Part shown: in pieces, positions 1-7,098 of the stretch
How the letters are laid out: each line of letters starts with the position of its first letter
How positions within the stretch are numbered: the first letter of the stretch is position 1
The notes under the pieces: model-generated
The model's input: only the letters and a program-made list of their open reading frames with translations
The model's database searches: none
What the model was told of the DNA's origin: nothing
NCBI GenBank assembly: GCA_964626495.1
Contig: CAZVFT010000078.1
Location: forward strand, 1-11,506
From: JACNLN01 sp964626495
Lineage (GTDB): Bacteria; Fidelibacterota; Marinisomatia; Marinisomatales; CAZVFT01
Length of the DNA: 11,506 nt
Direction of reading: 5' to 3'
Position numbers and translations under genes: made by a program

Positions 1-59
1 TTTTCACAGGATGTGATAAGCAAGGCAAGAGATGCCACTCTGAATATGTTACTTATCAT
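1..59 (-). CDS. Lipoprotein, N-terminal part only (runs off left edge)
   Basis: The reverse strand from the ATG at 59 stays open to the window edge and encodes MISNIFRVASLALLITSCE. This is a short N-region, a hydrophobic stretch and a good lipobox (ITSC, cysteine at residue 18), so the product is a lipoprotein exported by Sec and lipidated by Lgt/LspA. Only 19 full codons are inside the window, so the mature domain and function cannot be told. An in-frame ATG at 74, inside the last of three tandem repeats, is an alternative start that adds MICSK. No convincing Shine-Dalgarno lies before either one. The gene is co-oriented with the lipoprotein/TonB-receptor operon upstream and separated from it by about 350 bp. 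Confidence 0.6.
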   Translation of the reverse strand, partial: MISNIFRVASLALLITSCE

Positions 60-120
60 TTTACTACAAATCATTGCCTTTTACTACAAATCATTGCCTT
101 TTACTACAAATCATTGCCTT
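59..120. repeat. Three exact 20-bp tandem repeats at a lipoprotein start
   Basis: The unit ttactacaaatcattgcctt occurs three times without a mismatch at 61-80, 81-100 and 101-120, and two more bases of the period lie at 59-60. There is no spacer, so this is a direct tandem repeat and not a CRISPR. Read on the minus strand, each unit carries an ATG (at 114, 94 and 74). The first two open seven-codon mini-ORFs (MICSKRQ), each ending in a TGA that overlaps the next ATG as ATGA. The third ATG is in frame with the lipoprotein gene starting at 59. Confidence 0.9.
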
Positions 121-416
121 ATTCGATAAAGTATTTTTCACAACGTATGTTTATAATCTGCAGATTAAGATTATTAGTCCATATCCAAGTATATCACTAT
201 CTATTTATCCAAAAGGTATGGTATGTTGATGTATTCGTCGAACTGAAAAGGAAAGAATTAGAAAAATTACAGAGGCTCAATTTACTATTTCCGTAGGAAG
301 AGATGGGGAACAATATAATACCAACATTATTTATTTGATATTGAGATTTGTGAATGTTTTTTATTACATTTTATTGAGCAATCCAAACTATAATCAGCAG
401 ATAATCATAAACTTAC
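121..416. other. Intergenic region, no gene seen
   Basis: This AT-rich stretch separates the minus-strand small lipoprotein gene (ending at 417) from the repeat tract before the next minus-strand gene. Short open frames exist on both strands, but none has a good start, a ribosome site or a recognisable product. A 14-bp perfect palindrome lies at 154-167. No clear hairpin followed by a T-run was found, so I cannot place a terminator for the operon ending at 417. Confidence 0.5.
154..167. promoter_or_regulatory. 14-bp perfect palindrome, possible operator
   Basis: The sequence taatctgcagatta is its own reverse complement. It lies about 95 bp upstream of the lipoprotein start at 59, a plausible place for a dimeric regulator to bind. 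There is no second copy or recognised regulator nearby, so a chance palindrome remains possible. Confidence 0.2.
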
Positions 417-845
417 TCACTTAGACTCTATTGCCAATAATTCTATGTCTTCGTCTAAATTTGGGGTTCCAAATTCATGATCAACAAATATTTCTCCCTT
501 GTAACGCTGTCCCTTCTTCCATATTATCTGTGTCTTGACATGGTAAGTTCCTGTTGGCCAATCTGGGTGGGGTCCAGTGAAATGATAAAGACCGTTATCG
601 TCAATAAGATCCGTTTGTTTTAAATCACCATCGAAATAACAATATATCTCTGGGGTACCTGATGGGGGGTGACCATCGCTATACTTAACATAACCCCTTA
701 TTTGCTCAATAGCGTTCAGAATTTTAAAACCTTGTTTTGGCAAATTATTAGAGTATGGTGAGACTAACTCAGAATCATCGCAGCCTACTGTAAAAAGCAC
801 AACCACAAAAAGTGGAACTGAAAAAGATGGATGAATACGTTTCAT
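417..845 (-). CDS. Small lipoprotein, possible beta-sandwich domain
   Basis: A 142-residue protein with an N-terminal lipoprotein signal: a hydrophobic stretch up to FTVGC, with Cys22 as the predicted lipidated residue, followed by two aspartates. The mature part contains IRGYVKYSDG, PEIYCYFDG and NGLYHFTGPHPDWPTGTYHV. These Gly/Tyr-rich alternating strands look like a carboxypeptidase-regulatory or other Ig-like extracellular sandwich (inference; no family firmly recognised). A GAGG ribosome site at 851-854, 5 nt before the ATG, supports the start. It is the last gene of the TonB receptor and beta-helix lipoprotein unit, 45 bp after the previous stop, so it is probably an accessory outer-membrane lipoprotein of that system. 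Confidence 0.8.
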   Translation of the reverse strand: MKRIHPSFSVPLFVVVLFTVGCDDSELVSPYSNNLPKQGFKILNAIEQIRGYVKYSDGHPPSGTPEIYCYFDGDLKQTDLIDDNGLYHFTGPHPDWPTGTYHVKTQIIWKKGQRYKGEIFVDHEFGTPNLDEDIELLAIESK

Positions 846-850
846 AAGAA

Positions 851-854
851 CCTC
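851..854 (-). promoter_or_regulatory. Ribosome binding site of the small lipoprotein
   Basis: GAGG on the minus strand lies 5 nt before the ATG at 845 and fixes that start. It shows that this organism uses Shine-Dalgarno initiation at least in part. Confidence 0.7.
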
Positions 855-890
855 ACTTTGATGAATATAGACTTCTGCTGATTTAATTTT

Positions 891-2225
891 CTACCAATTC
901 CCAAACGGCCCACCATAAGCACCCATGTCGTTACGGGTTCCGTCTGTATCCAAGTACTCTTCCCCTGGATGACCAGCATCAATACATGGAGAACCAGGAA
1001 TGAGGTGAAAATCACCCGATGAGGGATCAACAAATTGAGGAGTTGAACTGATATTTCCTGTCCCGTAGATATATCCCTGGATGTCGCTGTAGGAGGAATT
1101 GAACCATATTTTCATTTCATTTCCGTAGGAACTGTTTCTCCACACAATACTGTTTATCGTAGTCAGTGCATACTCCCCACCAAGTACTGCTCCAAACTCT
1201 CCATATCGACCAGACTGGTTCTTGAAAATAACACAATTTACTACCATTGGTTCAGAGCCTGGATTTATATTGAGACCCCCACCACCCTTTTCCGCATAGT
1301 TATTATCAATGATACAGTTCATGATCGTAGGCTCTCCATAGACAGAGATACCGCCCCCCTCTTCAGTCGTCTCGTTCTCTGTAATTCTGCAATTCCGAAT
1401 AGCAGCATAATCACGTAAAACCACACCAGCACCATCACCTCCAATTCCACCTTGATTAGTCTTTTGATTCCCTGAAATATCACAGTACTGAACCTCAGCA
1501 GAATCACTAACCATAACCGCACCCGGAAAACCAGAGGTGCTAACATCAGTGATAATACAATTACTCATAAGAGCTGTGCCAGATAACTCAACCCATCCTA
1601 TTTTTATGGTGAAACCAGTAAGGGTACCACGATTCATTGATACAATATTGCCCCCTCGCTGTAGTATGGTCTCCTCCGCATCACCAATGCCGATAACGGA
1701 AACATCTTTATCAATTGCTACTAATGTATCTTCATACGTACCAGGATTAACATAGATGGTGTCACCATTATCTATGAACGGAGAATCATAAGCTTGCTGG
1801 AGGAACCAGTATTCATCCGGGAAGATAAAAGACGTTGTTCTAAATATAAGCTGTTCAGTTTTCGCTTCACGGTAATTGCCACTGGCATCTTCAATTCGTA
1901 CCTTATAACGATATGTCTCATCATCATCAATAGTGTCAACGTAAGATACCTGAAGTGGATTGGTAATTTCCTCCCGTTCCCGCCAGACTTCATTCTCACC
2001 TATGAGAGTGGATCGATAAATTGTATATTGAGCAAAATCATCGATGGTCACCTCTGGCCAGGAAAGTGTTATGGGTCTTTTCTGAATGATTCTCCCGGTG
2101 CTCTCAATATCGTGACTTAATGTAAAAATATCTTCTTCTTTCGAAACTTTCGGAGTAAAGGGTGTTTCACAGGAAATGAAAATCCAACCCAACACCAGAG
2201 AGAAAATATAAATGCAGCGTTTCAT
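891..2225 (-). CDS. FN3 and right-handed beta-helix lipoprotein
   Basis: A 444-residue exported lipoprotein. The signal ends at IFISC (Cys19). Residues about 50-130 look like a fibronectin type III domain (PITLSWPEVTIDDFAQYTIY, then ETYRYKVRIEDASGNY). From about 140 to 400 runs a right-handed parallel beta-helix with repeated rungs of the type MSNCIITD, VQYCDISGN, IRNCRITEN, IMNCIIDNN and VVNCVIFKN. It closes with a typical tail (DFHLIPGSPCIDAGHPG, then DTDGTRNDMGAYGG). Such domains occur in surface proteins and in carbohydrate-acting proteins, but no catalytic residues are evident, so binding or enzymatic activity is undecided. The ATG overlaps the TonB receptor stop as ATGA, and AAGGA at 2233-2237 is a good ribosome site, so the two are probably translationally coupled. 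Confidence 0.88.
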   Translation of the reverse strand: MKRCIYIFSLVLGWIFISCETPFTPKVSKEEDIFTLSHDIESTGRIIQKRPITLSWPEVTIDDFAQYTIYRSTLIGENEVWREREEITNPLQVSYVDTIDDDETYRYKVRIEDASGNYREAKTEQLIFRTTSFIFPDEYWFLQQAYDSPFIDNGDTIYVNPGTYEDTLVAIDKDVSVIGIGDAEETILQRGGNIVSMNRGTLTGFTIKIGWVELSGTALMSNCIITDVSTSGFPGAVMVSDSAEVQYCDISGNQKTNQGGIGGDGAGVVLRDYAAIRNCRITENETTEEGGGISVYGEPTIMNCIIDNNYAEKGGGGLNINPGSEPMVVNCVIFKNQSGRYGEFGAVLGGEYALTTINSIVWRNSSYGNEMKIWFNSSYSDIQGYIYGTGNISSTPQFVDPSSGDFHLIPGSPCIDAGHPGEEYLDTDGTRNDMGAYGGPFGNW

Positions 2226-4447
2226 AATGAAATCCTTAAAGTCACAATTTCACGATACTGTTGGTAATAATTAAAGAAAAGAATATCGAAATCCTCTTCA
2301 CTGATCTTGTCTTCTTTTGACATAATATTCCGGATGATATATGAAAGACTAACATTAAATCCGAAAAATTTCTTTTTAATGGTAATACTGAGATTGGCAT
2401 TTTCTCTCGCTTCAAATAGACGACCGTAGAAACTCCCCATCACAAACTGTTCTCCTTCCTTAAAGAAATCGTAGCTTACCATTATCCAATCTAAGTCCAG
2501 ATCCACAATGGTTACGTACCGGAATCCCGGGCGATTAGGAAAGATGAAAGGATTTTTGATATCCAGAAGAGTGTAATTGATCTGAAATCGAAGTTTGTTT
2601 TCCAGAAACGAAGCCAACACACCCGCTTCAAGGCCACGGATATCCGCCTTTGGTTCATTGTAAGGATGAGGAGGCTCGTGGATAGATTCAAGCTGTTTGA
2701 GGGGAAGGTATCCTATTTTATTGTGGTAATTATTACGAAAATAGGCTCCTGTGAACATGAGTTCCGAGATGAGGGATATGGTTAAAAATTCTGTGAAAGA
2801 GACCTGGAAATTCAGTTCCGTAGAATTCAAGATTTCTGGAGTTAAAGGTAGGCTTCGAAGAGAGTCGAACCAGGTGGTCGCCTTAAGAAAAATGTCGTTC
2901 AAAGCGGGCAGTCGTCGGTTGTTACCCTGACTGAAGAATGCCCTGTACCCAAATTTGTTTGTTAAACCTTCCATCCGCAGTCCCAAGCGCCTGCTAAAAA
3001 AGCGGTTTGTGTTGGAACCGTCATTATCCCAGATACCATAGGTGGTTCCATCCAGATGCCTGACTTCCTGTTGTTCCCTTCGAGTGGTGTACGAATCATC
3101 CATTCGACCGCTGAATTCAATCTGCAAGCGGCGGAGTATCGGATTATCTTCCTCGGTAAACCACCGTACTACCCCAGCCAGTGCACCGGTTGTTCGCGTA
3201 ACCTCACTCTGGAAATCCGTGGCATAGTCCCCATGCGGCCAGAAGAGTGTCCGGTCACCCCTGAATCTCTTATCCTCATACTCTAGTTGTACCGTGGCAT
3301 CCAGTAATCTTAGTCTGAAGTCCTTTCCAATTCGATAGGAAAAATTCCTGTCATTCAACTTTTGATCCAGGTTGTCGAAAAAATTATTCGTTTCAGTCCA
3401 TTCACGGCTCCCTCCAAAGAAATCCCACCCTGTAGTCTTCCAGAGGTTGCCAAGATAACGAAAACTGGTGATAGTTTGAAGATCTCCCAGAGCAACACTT
3501 CCCGACGGAAATGTGATGGCATTCCTCATATTATACCATCGGTTGCTCAATTTTCCACTCTCAAAACAGGCATCTCCGAGAACATGGGCAAACAACGAGC
3601 TTGTCACCGTTCGACCTTCATATGCTCGGGACCGCCCAGACAATTGACCTCCAATCCCCAACGGTCCCAGAACGGCTTTCCCAATGAGCGATAGATCCTG
3701 ATCATCTTCAAAGGAAAGACCATCGCTGAAATTCACTGAAAAACCGTTCTCCTTGACTTCCTGAGTCTCCAAATTCAGAACACCGCCTAAGTTACCCTGT
3801 CCAAAAAGATAGGTGTTTCCCCCTCTCAGTACTTCTATCCTCTTGAGAGAATTGAGATCGATCTGTGAAAGGTCGGCAATCCCTGTATTAGCCTTGTTGA
3901 TCTTGACTCCATCCAGATAGACAGCTACTTCATTGGAATTGCTCCCCCGAATACTCACCGTCTGGGCACCGGAACTCGTCTCATCAATGACCACTGAACT
4001 AATCCGTCTTAATGCAGATCCCACATCCCGGGCACCCTGTAATTCTATCTTCTCAATATCAATCACATCTATAGCAGTGGAAGACTCAGCCTGAGAACGA
4101 CTTCTCTCCCCTAAAATTGTTACTTCTTCACCCCTAAGAACTTTTGGTACAAGACGGATTTTCAACTGTTTTGGTAATGAAATAGTCAATTGGCGAGTAA
4201 TATATCCAATATGTGAGATCTGTAGAACTACAGGAAGTTTTTTCTCCCATTCAATTTTAAAATAACCATCCTTATCCGTCACTACCCCCACATCGGTTTC
4301 AACAATAAAAACATTCGCCCCAATTACAGGCTCATTCGATTTGCTGTCTACTACGGTTCCCTCAAGAATGCCTTGGGAATACAAAAGTGAAACAGGGATC
4401 AAAAAATACCAAAAATAGTACCTGTGTATTGCTTTAACAATATCCAT
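2222..4447 (-). CDS. TonB-dependent outer-membrane receptor
   Basis: A 741-residue outer-membrane receptor expected to import a ligand using TonB-ExbBD energy; the ligand is unknown. A signal peptide (about 1-26, ending LLYSQG) is followed by a carboxypeptidase-regulatory-like domain (about 27-104: GTVVDSKSNEPVIGANV, TDKDGYFKI). A plug domain follows (about 118-230: DVGSALRRISSVVID, VSIRGSNSNEVAVYLDGV, RIEVLRGGNTYLFGQGNLGG). The rest is a beta-barrel rich in alternating aromatic strands. I chose the ATG at 4447 because it puts the signal peptide at the N-terminus; an in-frame TTG at 4480 would add 11 residues and has no better ribosome site. It is the first gene of a unit with two lipoproteins, which may be its surface partners, by analogy with SusC/SusD-type pairs (inference). 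Confidence 0.9.
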   Translation of the reverse strand: MDIVKAIHRYYFWYFLIPVSLLYSQGILEGTVVDSKSNEPVIGANVFIVETDVGVVTDKDGYFKIEWEKKLPVVLQISHIGYITRQLTISLPKQLKIRLVPKVLRGEEVTILGERSRSQAESSTAIDVIDIEKIELQGARDVGSALRRISSVVIDETSSGAQTVSIRGSNSNEVAVYLDGVKINKANTGIADLSQIDLNSLKRIEVLRGGNTYLFGQGNLGGVLNLETQEVKENGFSVNFSDGLSFEDDQDLSLIGKAVLGPLGIGGQLSGRSRAYEGRTVTSSLFAHVLGDACFESGKLSNRWYNMRNAITFPSGSVALGDLQTITSFRYLGNLWKTTGWDFFGGSREWTETNNFFDNLDQKLNDRNFSYRIGKDFRLRLLDATVQLEYEDKRFRGDRTLFWPHGDYATDFQSEVTRTTGALAGVVRWFTEEDNPILRRLQIEFSGRMDDSYTTRREQQEVRHLDGTTYGIWDNDGSNTNRFFSRRLGLRMEGLTNKFGYRAFFSQGNNRRLPALNDIFLKATTWFDSLRSLPLTPEILNSTELNFQVSFTEFLTISLISELMFTGAYFRNNYHNKIGYLPLKQLESIHEPPHPYNEPKADIRGLEAGVLASFLENKLRFQINYTLLDIKNPFIFPNRPGFRYVTIVDLDLDWIMVSYDFFKEGEQFVMGSFYGRLFEARENANLSITIKKKFFGFNVSLSYIIRNIMSKEDKISEEDFDILFFNYYQQYREIVTLRISL
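2233..2237 (-). promoter_or_regulatory. Ribosome binding site of the beta-helix lipoprotein
   Basis: AAGGA lies 7 nt before the ATG at 2225, inside the last codons of the TonB receptor. It supports an internal re-initiation start at the ATGA junction. Confidence 0.7.
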
Positions 4448-4815
4448 ATAATAATTTATGCAAACTTTCCCAGAATCCAATATTGATTAACCAACTAAAT
4501 ATGACATCTTTACCAAATCAATCATATCCAACATTTTCACCCACTTATAAGACAACAGACTCTCGGGATATAAATTTGGACTGATGTTGGGAATCATTTT
4601 TCGGTAGGTGGGACTTATATAGCCATCCGGAATAGTAACAATACAATATCTCTCAATCCCACATGAGCATAACCATCACTATTTGCGAAATCCTATGAGC
4701 AAGTAATAACATAATCAGAAAGTCCCCTGTATCTGTTCTTGCCTTAAAATATAACCAATGTATAATTCACAATTAGATTGAATTTGTAAGATGTATGAAG
4801 TAAATACAATCCCTG
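4448..4815. other. Intergenic region with a faint decayed ORF
   Basis: This gap lies between the TonB receptor start and the tRNA-Gly 3' end and should hold the receptor's promoter, but I cannot place -10/-35 or -7/-33 elements with confidence. No riboswitch-like conserved boxes were recognised. On the minus strand a 62-codon frame without a start codon (4487-4675) includes CSCGIERYCIVTIPDGYI and ends just before the receptor. A neighbouring frame upstream reads NRYRGLSDYVITCS, then a stop, then DFANSDGYAHVG. Together they could be a frameshifted gene relic or chance. Confidence 0.4.
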
Positions 4816-4888
<73 letters not shown>

Positions 4889-4953
4889 ACTGTTTTTTTA
4901 ACGTTTTTAAAATAAAAATATGACATAAAATATAATAATATTGATACCCAGAA

Positions 4954-5403
4954 TCAAAATGATTTGGGGAACAACTCGTATTTCCTTTCTTTCCGTGTAA
5001 TCACCAAGTATGTCATCCCAAGAAATAGAATGTCTTCCATAACTCTTCGCAGTGCGATTTTAGATCCTTCTTCGGAAACAGTAAAACAACCGCATTCAAC
5101 ATCGATTCCCCGGATTAGCGCTTGGGAAAGAAGGATGATAAACACTCCCATCAGAACAAGATTTATCAGACTTGCCCCGTCAACAAATATGCCAAGAATC
5201 AAACAAGCACCCACACATAATTCCAACCATGGCAGAAATATGGCTATCAGATTCGTCAGACTGTATGGGATTGCGTGATAGTTATGAACAATATCTGCGA
5301 AGTCCTTCGGATTAGATATCTTGTCGAAACTGGCATAAATCATCACAAAACCCAGGATTAGCCTGAATATCAGAATAATAATCGGATGTTTTATTTTATT
5401 CAT
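4954..5403 (-). CDS. MauE/DoxX-family redox membrane protein
   Basis: A 149-residue integral membrane protein with about four membrane segments (about 8-24, 50-70, 73-97 and 122-137). RLILGFVMIYASFDKISNP near the N-terminus and the loop DVECGCF (Cys104-Gly-Cys106) match the MauE branch of the DoxX superfamily. MauE is needed for disulfide formation in methylamine dehydrogenase, and relatives are thought to move electrons between thiols and the membrane (family knowledge). The ATG at 5403 overlaps the rhodanese stop as TAATG, which supports translational coupling and decides against a GTG at 5433. It is the last gene of the selenoprotein-rhodanese operon and could be its membrane electron partner (inference). 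Confidence 0.85.
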   Translation of the reverse strand: MNKIKHPIIILIFRLILGFVMIYASFDKISNPKDFADIVHNYHAIPYSLTNLIAIFLPWLELCVGACLILGIFVDGASLINLVLMGVFIILLSQALIRGIDVECGCFTVSEEGSKIALRRVMEDILFLGMTYLVITRKERKYELFPKSF

Positions 5404-5882
5404 TATTCGACAGGATAACCCGCTTCCCTCCACTTAATCCAACCGCTTCGAAAGATGAAAATTTTCGAAAATCCAAAATCAAGCATGGACTCAGCATATT
5501 GATCACTCAAATCACATTCCTCGCCATCACAATAAACAACGACAGGATCATCAAATGATATATTTTCTGCTAGCTCTGGAACTGATAAATTTAATGCTCC
5601 CTTGATATGAACGACCTGGTATTCATCTTCATCTCTAACATCCACAAAAATTACTCCTCTATCGAACATCTCTTTAGCTGAATAAAGGTCAACTCCTTTT
5701 ATTATAGGTTCGTAATTTTCATCCTCTATTAACAATTCCAAATTAGATATTTCTGCTGATTGAAGTTCTTTTTTTACGGGAATTAACGGTATACCATTTC
5801 CTCTGATGGAGTTATAACCAAAAGAAAAAAGGGTAGCTAACCCGACAATAACAATTGCCTGAAGGATTAATGGTCTATTCAT
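5403..5882 (-). CDS. Membrane-anchored rhodanese-like protein
   Basis: A 159-residue protein with an N-terminal signal anchor (about 7-25, LQAIVIVGLATLFSFGY) and one C-terminal rhodanese domain (about 60-159), so the domain should face the periplasm. The hallmarks are SAKEMFDRGVIFVDVRDEDEY, HIKGALNLSVPEL, the active-site strand VVVYC with catalytic Cys118, and GFSKIFIFRSGWIKWREAGYP. The loop has a second cysteine (CDGEECDLS, Cys118 and Cys123), as in a subgroup that could form a disulfide. Rhodanese domains carry persulfide (or selenide) sulfur. It sits 31 bp after the selenoprotein gene and overlaps the MauE-like gene by one base, so all three are probably co-transcribed. The substrate is unknown. 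Confidence 0.9.
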   Translation of the reverse strand: MNRPLILQAIVIVGLATLFSFGYNSIRGNGIPLIPVKKELQSAEISNLELLIEDENYEPIIKGVDLYSAKEMFDRGVIFVDVRDEDEYQVVHIKGALNLSVPELAENISFDDPVVVYCDGEECDLSDQYAESMLDFGFSKIFIFRSGWIKWREAGYPVE

Positions 5883-5913
5883 ACTTTGTATCGAATCTTC
5901 AAAGAGTGATAAT

Positions 5914-7098
5914 TTATTTTATCTTCTTTGGAATAGAAGATGTTGAATTTCGAATGTCAGGCTTTTTCACTTTTTCCTCCAAACTTTTACAATCTGACAG
6001 AGTTTTATTAACCATTTCCAAAACAACTGGATCGTTTGGAATATCCTTATTCATCGACTTATAGGTAAATTCTACTGTATTTTGAACACCTGCTAATTGA
6101 TTTCTCCTAGCTGATAAATCTGATTGTATTTCTTCGATATGTTTTAGAATCTTCGGATTATTCTTATACAGTTCCTCAATAGGTAAATTGGGATTTTTTT
6201 TGCCCAGATTAGCGAGTCGTCTTTCCAGATATCTAATTTTTTTCTTAACATTGGTGATATTATGTAAAGTTGAATCAACATTAACCACATTAAGTTCAAG
6301 TAGTGCCAGGCTCCTGCCTTGCTTATAGAGATTGAATATTGTCGGTCCAGAATCTGGAATCTCCAATTTTTGGCTGGTTCTTCTTTTATCGTGACTGAGG
6401 AATAAAAAGTCTGCACTCGCAAATTCCTTCTGAGCAGCCTTTCCATCATTAGAAGTTCCATTTAAAAGAACTACCTGGTAGTCGGTATTCTTCGTCAATT
6501 CTTCAAGATAACGTTTTCCCTCTTCCAGAAAGTCCAGCAGACTATAATCTGCCACATGGTTTGGCAATCCGGTCACGAGACCTATAATACCGAATTTTAA
6601 GTTTCCTCTTTCGACAATCTTGTACGGTTCAAAAACAAGCTTACCAGATTCTTCATTGATAATGTTTGCCGAGATAAATGGAAATTGAGCCGAATCACTC
6701 AGCGACATCAGAAAATCTGATCCGTTAGCAAAATCATTACGTCCTACGTTTAACACATCGCACCCGATAATATTGAAACCCTCTACAATTGTCTTTGCTC
6801 TCAGGGCTCCGATTCCTTTCTTAACCCCACTTACCTGCAGAGATTTGAAAAATAGATCGCCAGTATCCAATATGATAAGTTCTTTTCCTTCTTCTCTTTG
6901 TTGGTTAACATAAGTGGCTTTTCTGGCAAGACCGCCAGTTCGACTTTTCTTTCAACCACAGGGGTCAATTTGACCATGAACGTTTCCTGTTACCAACAAC
7001 GTAACATTCCCACTTCTTACTTCCGCTGTTCTGCAGGTGTACAACGGAATAGACAGAAGAAATAGACAAATAAACGAAAATATTACTTTTCCCTTCAT
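5914..7098 (-). CDS. Selenoprotein of the UshA/5'-nucleotidase-like metallophosphatase fold
   Basis: A 394-residue exported protein when the TGA at codon 49 (6952-6954) is read as selenocysteine. Residues 1-22 are a signal peptide (KVIFSFICLFLLSIPLY; Cys22 is a weak lipobox). Then come TLLVTGNVHGQIDPCG-U-KKSRTGGLARKA, LDTGDLFF (77-84), DVLNVGRNDFANGSDFL, PFISANI, FGIIGLVTG and VLLNGTSNDG. These follow the N-terminal domain of UshA-type phosphatases, and some relatives carry PCGC where this has PCGU (from memory). Usual metal ligands look altered: NVHG for DxHG, GRND for GNHD, and no clear GHxH. Residues about 281-376 are charged and probably coiled coil. Frame and similarity run straight through the TGA, and a SECIS-like hairpin follows it. 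Starting at the TTG at 6870 would lose the signal and first motif. It heads an operon with a rhodanese and a MauE-like protein. Confidence 0.82.
6923..6938 (-). promoter_or_regulatory. Bacterial SECIS-like hairpin
   Basis: Read on the minus strand, CTGGC-GGTCTT-GCCAG forms a perfect 5-bp stem with a 6-nt loop opening with GGU. Eighteen nucleotides separate the TGA from the GGU. In E. coli fdhF, the model bacterial SECIS bound by SelB, six codons also separate the UGA from GGUCU (recalled). An outer AAGT/ACTT pairing across an internal loop may lengthen the stem. Confidence 0.8.
6952..6954 (-). other. Recoded TGA, predicted selenocysteine 49
   Basis: This in-frame TGA follows codons for Pro-Cys-Gly and precedes Lys-Lys-Ser-Arg-Thr-Gly-Gly-Leu-Ala-Arg. 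The family motif and the reading frame continue on both sides with no frameshift. It would give a Cys47-Gly48-Sec49 redox motif. The selenocysteine genes (selA, selB, selC, selD) are not in this window, so decoding ability is assumed. Confidence 0.82.

Noticed and set aside
59..120. CRISPR array
   Set aside because: The repeats abut directly with no spacers and are only 20 bp long.
114..296. 60-codon plus-strand open frame
   Set aside because: It starts at a TTG inside the tandem repeat, has no ribosome site, is rich in aromatic and basic residues and resembles no family.
842..1033. 63-codon minus-strand frame overlapping the beta-helix gene end
   Set aside because: It lies in another frame of the clearly coding beta-helix lipoprotein and shows no protein-like pattern.
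4889..4953. T-rich stretch next to the tRNA as a terminator
   Set aside because: No stable hairpin precedes the T-run in either direction; it is more likely AT-rich promoter or spacer DNA.
5404..5433. N-terminal extension of the MauE-like protein from a GTG
   Set aside because: The ATG at 5403 couples to the rhodanese stop (TAATG) and gives the usual family N-terminus.
5914..6870. Phosphatase-like gene starting at the TTG at 6870
   Set aside because: The start falls inside the conserved LDTGD motif and drops the signal peptide and first motif, which lie in the same frame upstream of the TGA.
6952..6954. TGA as a simple inactivating mutation
   Set aside because: The frame is otherwise intact, the site matches a Cys position in the family, and a SECIS-like hairpin lies at the right distance. 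Pseudogene status is not fully excluded.
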